A stretch of 64,000 nucleotides of DNA from Zea mays (lineage: Eukaryota > Streptophyta > Magnoliopsida > Poales > Poaceae). The stretch spans positions 214,266,081-214,330,080 of the forward strand of contig NC_050100.1 in NCBI RefSeq assembly GCF_902167145.1, given 5' to 3'. The translations under genes were made by a program, and so were the position numbers. The notes under the pieces were generated by a model. That model did not search any database. It was not told the DNA's origin and saw nothing but the letters and a program-made list of their open reading frames with translations. This document shows positions 1-9,822 of this stretch, piece by piece. Numbering within the stretch: position 1 is the first letter of the stretch; every line of letters starts with the position of its first letter.

Positions 1-2281
1 GGGGTGGTTGCCAAAGGCAGGACGGCTGGGACGGGGGAGGGGGCGGGGAGGACGGTCGGATCGTCCTGGATGAAGCGAATGGTTCAGATTCAACGGCAGA
101 ACCAAAAAAGGCAGGCTACCCTTAGAGTCTTAATAAGTAGTATAGATTATACGATGGCATGATCACATAAATTTATTTCGACGCTCTCTGCACACCGCTT
201 CCTGATAATGGAATGTGGCGGGTTAAAAAATAACCCGAGACGACCAGTCGACCATTCTGCTGCTTGCCTGCCAACCAGCAGCCTCCTGAAAACAAGCCTG
301 TATAAAAATCGTGTGAAAAATTAAAGAAACATCCATCTTCGCTTGCAAGTCAAATAGAAACAAATTAACGTGTCAAGGTTAGGTACTTAATTAAACTAGC
401 GCGATTGGATGTTTATCGGACATAGTTTGCCGGCCGGAGATGGGTCGGGACTTGGCTGAGTCAACTCTCCTTACTGCCAGGGGGGCGTGTGTGTAGTTCG
501 TGTCTGCCTGCTTTTCCGGTGATCGGCCGCGCCCAGCTACCAGTGACGATGGCCGACGGACGCAACGCATGCATGAGGATGAGGGAGGGGGGGTTCTCTT
601 GGTCAACAATGGCAACGCAGCTATCAGCGGGCAGTGCAGCAGTGGTACTAGCGGATAGCAAGTTCGTTCAGCAACAGCAGCTGTGTGTCTCAGAGAAGCT
701 CTCGCGTACGTGTGGTGTCAGCGTCATCGGTGGTCACCGTAATCCCAAAGGGAGATATGGCAGCAACACTCGTGCATTGATGAGACCATGTGCACCGGCG
801 CGCCGCTGCCTTGCTCGAGTTGGCGTCTGCGTGCGACCAATGCCATTTCTGCTACGACGACTATAGCTCTCTATATACGGACCGGGAGCGGGAGAGAAGT
901 AAACAGAAGCTGCCGAAGAAGGGGACGGCGTGTTTAGACTATCCGTAGCAGTGTATGTAGCACCCTAATTCCTATGCTCTAGATATAAAAAAGATGTAAT
1001 TTTCTATAGTTTTCTCTAGATATTAGAGAGAGAAAAATATATGGAAGATCGATACCACTCGAGACATCCTTAAAAGTCTTTGCGGCAATAAATTTGTGGA
1101 GCGTCAGTGATGCCGATGTGTGAGGCCAGATGAGATCAGTATCATGTTTTTCATCAAGGTGAGCAAACCCTAATAACGTACGTGAACGTACCACCAAGAA
1201 TTTCACAGGCTTCAGAGTTCATTGTTATATATATAAAAAACCCTCAGACTCAGAGTTCGGGCAGCCTGCTAGGTAGGTATATACTGTAGCATACTGCACC
1301 GAAAAAAATAGGGAAAACGAAAGGACAGAGACGTGGTGGATTATTTCTGATTAATCTGATGCTTCACACGAGGAGCAGTTACTGCTGTTGATACGATGAG
1401 TTCAGCTTCAGCAATCAGCATTGTGCAAGTGGGTGAGGGTGATTGCACTGTTATAGTGTAGGCCATGCAACGCCGTTCGATGGGCCAAATCCCAGAAACC
1501 AGGCCCACTCGAACCATTTTCCCCCAATCATTCGAACCTCAGCAGCAGACACGTACCTGCCCAACTGCATCTACCATCTATAGCATAGCAAGGCTGGTTC
1601 CCCTGGCTGAACCGGAGCGAAATGTGGCTGAGAACGCACTACTCGTCTTAAAGGCTTCTTCATGGACCATACGCAAATTGCAACGCGATTTACGTACGCA
1701 GGCGTGCCTGCCTGATTGCTTGAGAATACGTGTGTGAAGCAGATCGCAATCGCAACGTGGGTGCTAACCCTACCTGTGGCCTTATCATCGCTGTCGCCTT
1801 TCATGTCTGTCTCTGATGTCCATTGCCGATGATGCGTGTGCCACACCCACACCCGTGCTCGTACAGTGACGCTTGGCACTGGCAGCATCCGCCGGCCGTG
1901 CCCTTGTTTGTCAGGAGGTATCAGGCTACGAGATGAGAGCGTCGCCACCCTAGCTGTCGATCGGTGGACGCAAACGAATGATCATGCCCGTGGTGGCCCT
2001 CGGCCAGGGCCATATGGGCCAATCAGACAGACCCCCCCAGTTTAGCCCGTTCTGCACGTTGCTTCTTCCTCTTTGGTTGGTTCCACCTACGAGTCGGAAA
2101 CGACGAGCGTAAGTTTGAATGGACCAGGATCTTGTTTCTCCAGACGTTCAGAATTCAGACGGCGTAGGTGCATGTTGAGCATCTAATTGAGCTGCCATCA
2201 TGGACCATTTTTTTTATGAAGAAAAATCTCGCCTGCACTTGGTTCACCAAACCATGATGGACTGATAATAAACTCATGAAC

Positions 2282-2312
<31 letters not shown>

Positions 2313-3845
2313 TGTGATCGCCGTGATGAACCACCGAATCGGAACAAGTATATGGCACAAAGATTTGGCACCACCAGCCATGCATGTCAACATGCCGTTT
2401 ATGTACAGGATAGGATACCAGCACCGAGGACAACGCAACAGACGAAGCCATCGGATCATGTGAGTGAGAGGATACGTATAATTAAGAAAACAGCCTGCCA
2501 TGATCCAGAGGATCACAGATGCTAGCTCTCTCTCTCTCTACCTGCAACAACAGTTCGCTTCTTGGCAGCGTCTGGCCCAAGGCAAGGGGAATGAATATAT
2601 TATTTGTTCCGACAACCGGCCAAGATCTCAAGCTAGCGCCGGGCTTCAACGGCCGGAAGATCGCTGAGAATCGCAAACGGTAGGGTTTATGCGAGGTCTC
2701 CGAGGCTAGGTAATGTTCGCAGCGTGCCGAAACTAAACATGTGTGCCTGAATGTGAAACACAAGAACAAAACCATCATAGCCTCGACGCGTTTTGTTTTC
2801 CTCTTGTTAAAATTAATACGTTTATGTCTGTTCTGCTGCTGTACATCTGACATCTCATCTTGGATCGACAAGGGAAGCAAGTAAAATCTGCCGGATAGAG
2901 CCGCTCAATCCCCGGAACCAAACACGGCGTTTGTGGGATTACTGCAATATATTAGCATAGTGTACTACAATGGCAATGGCATTCCGTTAACCCTGTTTGA
3001 ACTAACATGCTATTCCCATAGGAGTATAGGACAAACGGGTAACTAAAATTCCCTACTTGGCACCAAACTAGAGTATAAAATATACAACAGCATCTTAACA
3101 CATAGAAGACAATTGCAGCGCGCCACTGATTTTTTTTATTGTTTGTGCCGTAGGATCTTCCATCCTTTTGAAGCATAACTAAAACATGGGGCGCCCTATC
3201 ATCCACACAAAATTTCCTAAGTTACATCCATAGTTTCTGCAGAGCGTTTGAACTGAGCTCTGCACACACGCACAATTACTTGTAACAATAAGCACATTAC
3301 TAACACAAAACACAAGGAAAATGGGAATGCAATACTGACACAACAATTAGATATAAATCAAAATGCAGTAACATTAGAGTCGCTTCATATTCCATCAAGG
3401 CCTGGAAAATAATTACATAGTTTGTTTCACGCATAATTAATTCTTGAGGGGCATACCAGATCCTGGTGCAACCTTTTCCCTTCTTGTGACTTGTTCATAG
3501 TATCTTTTTGCCAAGCAGACATATCACACTCAGAAAATTTGCCTTTGTTTTATGTGTCTCAACTTATTTAATTTTGGTCCAATGCAAACATTATTCCGGC
3601 CAGTAGTAAGAAAATTGACGCGACATGACCATAAAATATTGTAAAATTGCAGTCAGAAAACAGAAATTTGAAAACAAAATAGTTTGACATACTCAGTGGG
3701 CGGCGAGGAAGCAATAACAACTTAGTGATAAAAATAAAATTGTCATTGCAGAATAAAATCTGCCTGCTAATTCACGTGTTAATGGATTATTGCTTTCAGA
3801 TGAGTAAGATGGCTTACTTTTACTAGTTAATCTACCTCTGAAGTT
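1..3845. other. Intergenic DNA, no gene supported
   Basis: Mixed-composition sequence with only short ORFs on both strands, none resembling a known domain. It becomes AT-rich from about 2940. It holds one trinucleotide microsatellite near 2282 and a short CT run near 2526. No terminal repeats, target duplications or tRNA-like folds were recognised. It could include the flank of a gene outside the window, but nothing seen supports that. Confidence 0.6.
2282..2312. repeat. (ACG)n microsatellite
   Basis: About ten uninterrupted ACG units. The tract is translatable in several frames but lies in no credible gene. Trinucleotide tracts of this size usually vary in length between individuals. Confidence 0.95.
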
Positions 3846-4017
3846 CTTTTTTTTTGAAAGGAAGGGGCAAAAGACTTGCCGCTCCGATATATATTAGATT
3901 AGAGAGCAAATAAGTGGAAGATACAAAACCAAAGAACCGGAGGGGAGAGGATAAGAAAGAAAAAATAAAAAGAGAAGAACAAAAACCCACTAGACCAGAT
4001 CAACAAGACCTCAACTA

Positions 4018-5549
4018 CTAGCAATATCCGAAGACTGCAAGGGCCACTTGATTAACGTTTCTATGCTGACTTTGGAAAATTCTGTTATTTCTTTCCAGCC
4101 ATAAATTCCACCAAAAATGAATTAGCAGGCCGTCGAAGCATCTTCTTGCCTGTCTGTTGCAAAGGCTACGCAGGCCCGTCCACCAATCATACAAAGATGT
4201 GTCGCTGGGAATCCCATTCAAGAAAGGAAGGTTGGCCCAGGACAACACTTTGTTCCACACCTCTCTACTGAAGGGGCAGTCCTTGCATAAGTGCAGAATT
4301 GTTTCTGGGGCCGAGTTACAGAGACAGCATAATGGGTTGCAAGGCCAACCCCTTTTAAGAAGGTTATCGGCCGTTAGGATTCTCTTATGTAGTAATGTCC
4401 AGGCAAAGAAACGGCACCTCGGTTCCACCATAGCCTTCCAAATAGGGCAGAGATTCATTGTACTGTAATTGGATGAGAATTGGATGTTGTAAGCACTGCT
4501 TGCACTGTACTGCCCATCTGCCGACCATTTCCAAGTAATGGTGTCCTCCAAACCATTGAGTTCTTGCATGTTACCTATGGCCTGCCATAGAGAGACGAAC
4601 TCTCTAAGCTCAACCTCCCCCGAGCATGGGAAGCATAATCGTATCCAATTGTTGTTAGTGAGTGCTTTTTCAACCGTGATATTCTTCCTCTTTGTCTTCC
4701 TGAAGAGTGAAGGTGCAATGCTCTTAGGGGCTTGACCATGGATCCAGCTAGATTTCCAGAACTCAGCTATCTTTCCATTGCCAACCGTCACCATTGTGGA
4801 TGCATTGAAGAGATCTTCATCAGTACTGTCACAAGGAAGCTTCATGGCAGTCCACGCCCTGTCTTTGCTCTTCCATCGTAGCCAAAGCCATCTTAGTCTT
4901 AACCCCCTCGCAAAACGATCAAGATCCAGAATTCCAAGACCCCCCTTGCTCTTTGGAAGGCAAGTTGTGGGCCAGTTGATAAGGCAGTGACCCCCGGAGC
5001 AAGCCTCTGGATTGTTCCCTTTCCACAGGAAGTTGCGTCTCATTTTGTCAATTGAATGCAGCAACCATTTATGAGGCGGAAAAACCGTTAGATGGTAGAT
5101 TGGCTGTGCGGATAGCACCAATTTTACTAGAGTTTCCCTACCAGCCTTGGACAGCAGTTTACCTTTCCAGCCAGCCAACCTGTTGTTAATTTTTTCGATT
5201 AGTGGTTGGAGATCAGTCCTTTTTACATTCCTGTAATGAAGGGGTAGCCCTAGATACTTTCCGGGTAAGCTAGAGTAATTTCCAGGGAACACGTCCATTA
5301 GCGTTGGCCATAATGATGCTGGATATCGAATTGGGAAAATTTCTGTTTTGTCATAGTTGATCTTTAGTCCTGAACACCCCTCGAACGCGTTGAGAATCCC
5401 TTTCAGCACCTCCAAGTCTGATTTGTCAGCTCTAACAAAAACACCCGCATCATCCGCGTAGAGAGAGCACCGAAGCTTAGCTTCTCTAGGCAATACCTGT
5501 CCAAGCAGTCCATCCTCAGCGGCCTTCTCAATCATCCGATGCAGCGGAT
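4018..5549 (-). pseudogene. LINE ORF2, C-terminal part (reverse transcriptase palm to zf-RVT)
   Basis: The reading frame is open from the insertion point to a TAG at 4018-4020. It carries the catalytic YADD box (SLYADDAGVFVRAD), then GLKINYDKTE and the KYLGLPLHYRN block typical of plant L1 reverse transcriptases. Near the C-terminus is a zf-RVT-like Cys/His cluster (CCLCNSAPETILHLC). The frame joins the N-terminal RT half at 23422. The protein would copy LINE RNA at a nicked target. It is broken only by the LTR retrotransposon inserted upstream of the YADD box. The ORF as it stands runs into the inserted LTR, so its first ~35 codons are not LINE sequence. Confidence 0.88.
5545..5549. repeat. 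Target-site duplication CGGAT of the Reina-like element (partner 23422-23426)
   Basis: CGGAT directly precedes the TGTCAG end at 5550 and directly follows the TGACA end at 23421. The perfect 5-bp duplication fixes both element boundaries. Confidence 0.95.
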
Positions 5550-5846
5550 TGTCAGCGTTCTTACTAGAGGAAGAACACTGAACGGAGATTACAGACAAGA
5601 AGAGACGAAGAAGGAGGATTGAGCGTGAGCTTTGGTATTCTGTTATTTCCAAAACTGAATGTCTTTTCCCTCAACTCTCCTATTTATTCTATTACAACCA
5701 CTATTTGATACGGGCCTTAACGAATCCATTCGGCACCAGAAATTCTGGAGCTGGGCTTCCTAGTGCGTCGGCCCACCACCCTGTCTTGTGGCCCTTCCAG
5801 CGTTGTCTCCCCTGCTCCATCTTCAGCCATTCCAGGAGAGCTGACA
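5550..5846 (-). repeat. 3' LTR of the Reina-like element
   Basis: It begins TGTCAG and ends TGACA on the plus strand, and matches 23125-23421 except for one base. The last ~130 bp of the element's pol ORF, including its stop codon, lie inside this LTR. Confidence 0.95.
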
Positions 5847-5860
5847 TTCCCTTCTCCTCG
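5847..5860 (-). promoter_or_regulatory. Polypurine tract of the Reina-like element
   Basis: On the element's strand a purine run (GAGGAGAAGGGAA) abuts the 3' LTR, the expected site of plus-strand DNA priming. It lies within the integrase/chromodomain coding sequence. Confidence 0.75.
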
Positions 5861-7292
5861 AAAGAACGCTTGTCCCCAAGCGTTGGCGTTAGGAAATTTT
5901 GCACGGAGAGCTTCTTCATCTTCCCATGAATCCAATGCGGCATCCGACTGTGACCACCTGACAAGCACCTGCTGCACTGGGCTGCCTCCTCGTGATATCA
6001 CGCGTCTGTCCATGACTTGAAGAGGAACTTGGAGAGAACTGTCAGTCCCAGGCAAGGTAGCACTGACCTGATTGTCACCTTTGGAAAGCTTGAGTTGTGA
6101 TACGTGGAAGATGGGATGGACAGTGGCACCTGGGGGCAACTGAAGCTTGTAAGCAGCCTTACCAATTCTCTGTAGCACCACATATGGCCCAAAATATTTG
6201 AAACTAAGCTTGTGATTTGCACGAGCTGCTACAGATGTCTGAACATATGGTTGCAATTTGAGGTAAACTGAATCCCCCACGTTGAACTCTCTGTCAGTTC
6301 GGTTCTTGTCAGCCTGTGCCTTGATGCGCTGTTGAGCCCGAAGAAGATGTTGGCGAACAACACGGACCATCAATTCTCTATCATTCAGCCAGTCCTGAAG
6401 ATCTCCAGAGACAGGCGTGTCATTCAGAGTAATTCCAAAATGCCTGGGAAGATGGCCATAAAGGACTTCAAAGGGCGTTCGTCCCAACGAAGAATGATAA
6501 CTGGAATTGTACCAATATTCGGCTATAGATAACCATGACAACCATTTGGATGGACAGGCGTGTACAAAGCTGCGAAGAAAGGTCTCAAGACATTGATTTA
6601 CACGCTCTGTCTGACCATCGGTTTGTGGATGGTATGATGAACTCATCTTCAATGTGGTCCCTGACAGCCGAAAGAGCTCTTGCCACAAGTGACTAGTAAA
6701 GATCCTGTCTCGATCTGATATGATTGACAGTGGTAAACCATGAAGCTTATACACTGAATCTAGATAAACTTGAGCCACCTTGAGGGCCGAAAATGGATGT
6801 AACAGTGGTAGGAAGTGAGCATATTTAGAAAAGGTGTCCACCACCACAAGAATAGTATCAGCATTACGAGAACGGGGCAAACCTTCAATAAAGTCTAGGC
6901 TGACCACTTGCCAAGCCTGTTCTGGGACAGGAAGAGGTTGTAGCAGCCCCGGGTATTTACTCCGGTCAGGCTTGGCTTGCTGACACACCTTGCACTGAGC
7001 AACATAATCTCTGACTGCCAGTTTCATACCAATCCATGCAAATGTTTGTTTGACTCGACGGTATGTGACAGGAAAGCCCGAATGCCCACCTAAAGGACTA
7101 TCATGCAGGGCTGCGATAATTGTCTTATGGAGACCAGGATCTGCTCCCACCCATACTCTTCCTTTGTATCGAATAATACCAGATTGCAGCGTATAAGGTC
7201 CAGATGCTGCTCCAGTAACAGACAAAGCAGACAACAATTGTTGCGCCTTTGTATCCTGCTGATAACTGTCAACGACCTGCAGTATCCATTGG

Positions 7293-7297
7293 GGCAC
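7293..7297. repeat. Target-site duplication GGCAC of the nested element (partner 19526-19530)
   Basis: GGCAC precedes the TGAAAG end at 7298 and follows the TTTCA end at 19525. The duplication is perfect. Confidence 0.95.
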
Positions 7298-8038
7298 TGA
7301 AAGTTGCCTAGAGGGGGGGTGAATAGGCAAGTTAAAACTTTTTCAACAAAAACTAGAAGCAAACTGGGTAAAACTGAATTGATCTCGAAATTCACCCAGT
7401 TAACTTTGGAAATGAGATGTTCTAAATGATCCACAGGGTTCAAAGTAGTAGATCTGAGAAGGGCACTTCTCAAAATCCACACACCAAAAAGATATAAACA
7501 ATCTTCCACGGAATGGTGAGAGAACGAAGAACATGAACAAACACAATGAACAAGAACACAAGAGACACAAGATTTATCCCGAGGTTCGGTCACACCACCA
7601 AGGTGCCCTACTTCCTCGTTGAGGCGCCCACAAAGAGCCGGGTCTCTTTCAACCCTAATCCTCCCTTTGCCGACCACAAAGGTCAAGCCCACACACTAAT
7701 CTTTGCTCAAACGAGCGGGTAATACAAACTTTCTTGTGGTCTTCCACAAGATTTGGAGACTCACAAGAGACACCTAGTCGTCTAGGAGCTAGAAGCTCCA
7801 AGAGTAATGAATCCACAAAGAACTCGATGTAGTACCAAAGCTCGAATGAAGAAGAAGAGCAAGAGAGATTTAGAGATGAAGCACAAAACCGCAGCTCTCA
7901 AGCTCACTCAAAGATTTATCTCCAAAGATTTGAAATGGGAGAGGCAAGAGATGTGTGTGAGAGAGAGGGAGGTGTTTCTTGGGTTAGAAATGGAGTTCAA
8001 ATCGTGCTCACTGCTTTGGGGAGAGAGGTAGGAGGTAG

Positions 8039-8046
8039 TATATATA
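8039..8046 (-). promoter_or_regulatory. TATA box in the 3' LTR
   Basis: TATATATA lies just downstream, in element orientation, of the palindrome blocks. The 5' LTR copy at 17784-17789 is two bases shorter. Confidence 0.6.
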
Positions 8047-8084
8047 GTGGGAGCTCAAAACTAGCCGTTGGGCAGAATTTTCTG

Positions 8085-8370
8085 CCTGAGGGCGGTTGAG
8101 CCTCCCCCTAGGGCGGTTGAGCCTCCCCTGGCAGGTCAGGCAGACTGTCTGCCAGTCTGACTGGCAGACTGACGCGCAGACTGACCGCAGACTGGTCAAA
8201 GTTGACCAAAACCAGTTGAACCGCCCAGGGGGGGCGGTTGAACCGCCCCTGACAGCTCCTGGCGACCTGTTTGCCAGTCTGACTGGCAGACTGCAGATCA
8301 GAGGTCAGAGGGGTCAGAGACCAGCTGAACTGCCCCTCAGGACCAGTTCAACTGGTCTTGACCAGAGAGT
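8085..8370. repeat. Palindrome-rich block in U3 (3' LTR)
   Basis: Repeated GGCGGTTGAGCC and GGCGGTTGAACCGCC motifs, several GCAGACTGTCTGC and CAGTCTGACTGGCAGACTG palindromes, and CCAGTTCAACTGG. All lie within 340 bp upstream of the TATA box in element orientation. The same block is in the 5' LTR at about 17828-18113. Confidence 0.85.
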
Positions 8371-8438
8371 TTAGGAGAGAAAACCCCAGCTCAACTTCCC
8401 GGAGGCAAGTTCAGCTGGTGTATGGTCAAAGAGGTTCA

Positions 8439-8768
8439 CAGCTGAAGTCGAGTTCAGCTGAAGTTCAGCCCAGCTGAAAAGCTCAGCTCAGCTGAAGTTC
8501 AGCTCAGCTGAAAAGCTCAGCTGTAGCTGAAGAAGCTCAGCTCAGCTGAAGAGCTCAGCTGCAGCTGAAAGAGCTCAGCTCAGCTGAAAAGCTCAGCTGT
8601 AGCTGAAGAAGCTCAGCTCAGCTGAAGTTCAGCTCAGCTGAAAAGCTCAGCTGTAGCTGAAGAAGCTCAGCTCAGCTGAAGTCCAGCTCAGCTGCAGCTA
8701 AAGGAGCTCAGCTCAGCTGAAGTCCAGCTCAGCTGAAAAGCTCAGCTGCAGCTGAACAAGTTCAGCTG
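8439..8768. repeat. CAGCTG tandem array (3' LTR)
   Basis: About twenty CAGCTG hexamers in 330 bp, joined by short AGCTGAAG and AGCTCAGCTGAA units. A segment of about 70 bp repeats identically 130 bp apart (from 8481 and 8611). Every hexamer is a perfect palindrome and a symmetric CHG site. Confidence 0.92.
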
Positions 8769-9723
8769 CTTTTCAGCAAGAACACTCTAGGTTTCTCAAA
8801 CCTAACCATGGTCAACCAAATAATGTTAAAGAGATTTTTGTTTTTTCAAAAATAGCTTTTGAATATAGAGGTTTGAGCTTTGGCAAACACCAACCTTCTT
8901 TTTGGATCCCCCTTTATAGTACGACGATTCCTATACTCAAGTTAAATAAAATAAATTGAAGTAAACTCCTTGAGTCATTGGTGTCTCATGTGTGATTTCT
9001 CCATGGCATTGCTTCATAAGGATCACAAACATCTTTGTCTCACCTTTTGAAGCAAACTCAAATCAAACCCAGTGACTTGTACCATATCACCTTATATGAG
9101 TTCAAATCATGGCTTCAAGTCACCTTACTGATGCATCAACATGTTATAACTCTTCATAGCTGATTAGTTCATCGACTTAGTGCAAGTACTCTCTTCTTCA
9201 CCTTAGCCATGGTACCTCGGTCTACAAGCCGTCGCTTGACCTTCACCTTCGCTTAGTTCCTCGAAGCCCTTTCCTTGCTATCTTCACCCTATCAAGCCAT
9301 TCTTGAGTCACATCAAATTGAGCATCCATTGAGAGAATCATTTCTTCAATATTGTGAACCTTGCTTGAATGTCTTCTAGATATAATTGTCAAGATCAATC
9401 AAGCTCTAGTTTGATTCTCATAGAAGCATATATGGACTGATAGTAATATGGTCAAGCCAATTCATGATTCCTCATATCTTATTCTCTTTGGCTTGACCAA
9501 TCCTCTAAATCACTTTGTCCTCTATTCTGGTCATATGTATGTAGTGATTTCTCAGGTCTTGTCCATATATTCAAACCAATATAGAGATCATATTATATCC
9601 ATTTGCATTGTCTCATTGGTTATTTAACCTCGTGTTGAACCTTTGTTCACTGATCATTATACACTATTCAAGTATGTTCATCATACTGAATTTCCTGTTC
9701 AACACTTAGCAAACTCGTTAGAC

Positions 9724-9822
9724 CTTTAAATGTGTTGTTATCCAAATCACCAAAACTCACAAAAGGGATGAATGCACTTTCAATCTCCCCCTTTTTGGTG
9801 ATTGATGACAACACATTTAAAG
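9724..9822. repeat. Inverted repeat straddling the polypurine tract and U3 start
   Basis: The arm at 9724-9755 (CTTTAAATGTGTTG...CACCAAAA) pairs with the arm at 9792-9822 (TTTTTGGTGATTG...CATTTAAAG). The ~36-base loop contains the LTR edge at 9782 and most of the polypurine tract. One arm is in the LTR and the other in the interior. A like structure exists in the Opie-type element at 44347-44502. Confidence 0.8.
9783..9796 (-). promoter_or_regulatory. Polypurine tract of the TR-GAG element
   Basis: AAAAAGGGGGAGAT on the element strand abuts the 3' LTR. Similar G-rich purine tracts occur upstream at about 9872, 10063, 10084, 10125 and 11032. Multiple tracts are a recognised sirevirus trait. 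Confidence 0.8.

Larger units (their letters stand above)
3846..5549 (-). mobile_element. L1-type LINE, 3' half (split by insertion)
   Basis: This is the downstream half of a minus-strand LINE. Its 3' end is marked by a run of T on the plus strand at about 3847-3856, which is a poly(A) tail on the element's strand. About 160 bp of 3' UTR lie between that tail and the ORF stop at 4018. The element continues at 23422-24420: the two halves join in frame once the Reina-like insertion and one copy of its CGGAT duplication are removed. The LINE is 5'-truncated and lacks the endonuclease region. I did not find its own target duplication. Confidence 0.88.
5717..7297 (-). pseudogene. Reina-like pol, integrase and chromodomain part
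   Basis: The integrase HHCC finger is visible (HDSPLGGHSG then CKVCQQAK), followed by the DDE core: D in SLDFIEGLP, D in SDRDRIF and E in GQTERVNQCLE. The C-terminus has a GPY-like KYFGPYVVLQRIG block and a chromodomain-like VLVRWSQ...SWEDEEALRAKFP. It stops with TAA at 5717-5719, inside the 3' LTR. The frame is contiguous with 19526-20487 once the nested element is removed, giving about 1,700 codons overall. The insertion separates integrase from RNase H, so this part cannot now be made as part of the polyprotein. Confidence 0.9.
7298..9782 (-). repeat. 3' LTR of the TR-GAG element
   Basis: Direct repeat of 17043-19525. Read on the minus strand, U3 starts at 9782 with TGAAAGTGCATTC. It contains two palindrome-rich blocks (8439-8768 and about 8085-8370), then a TATA box, and ends at 7298. 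Confidence 0.95.

Noticed and set aside
489..866. 125-codon plus-strand ORF near the left end
   Set aside because: Cys/Arg-rich, no domain, overlaps opposite-strand ORFs, and has no intron or promoter context; likely chance.
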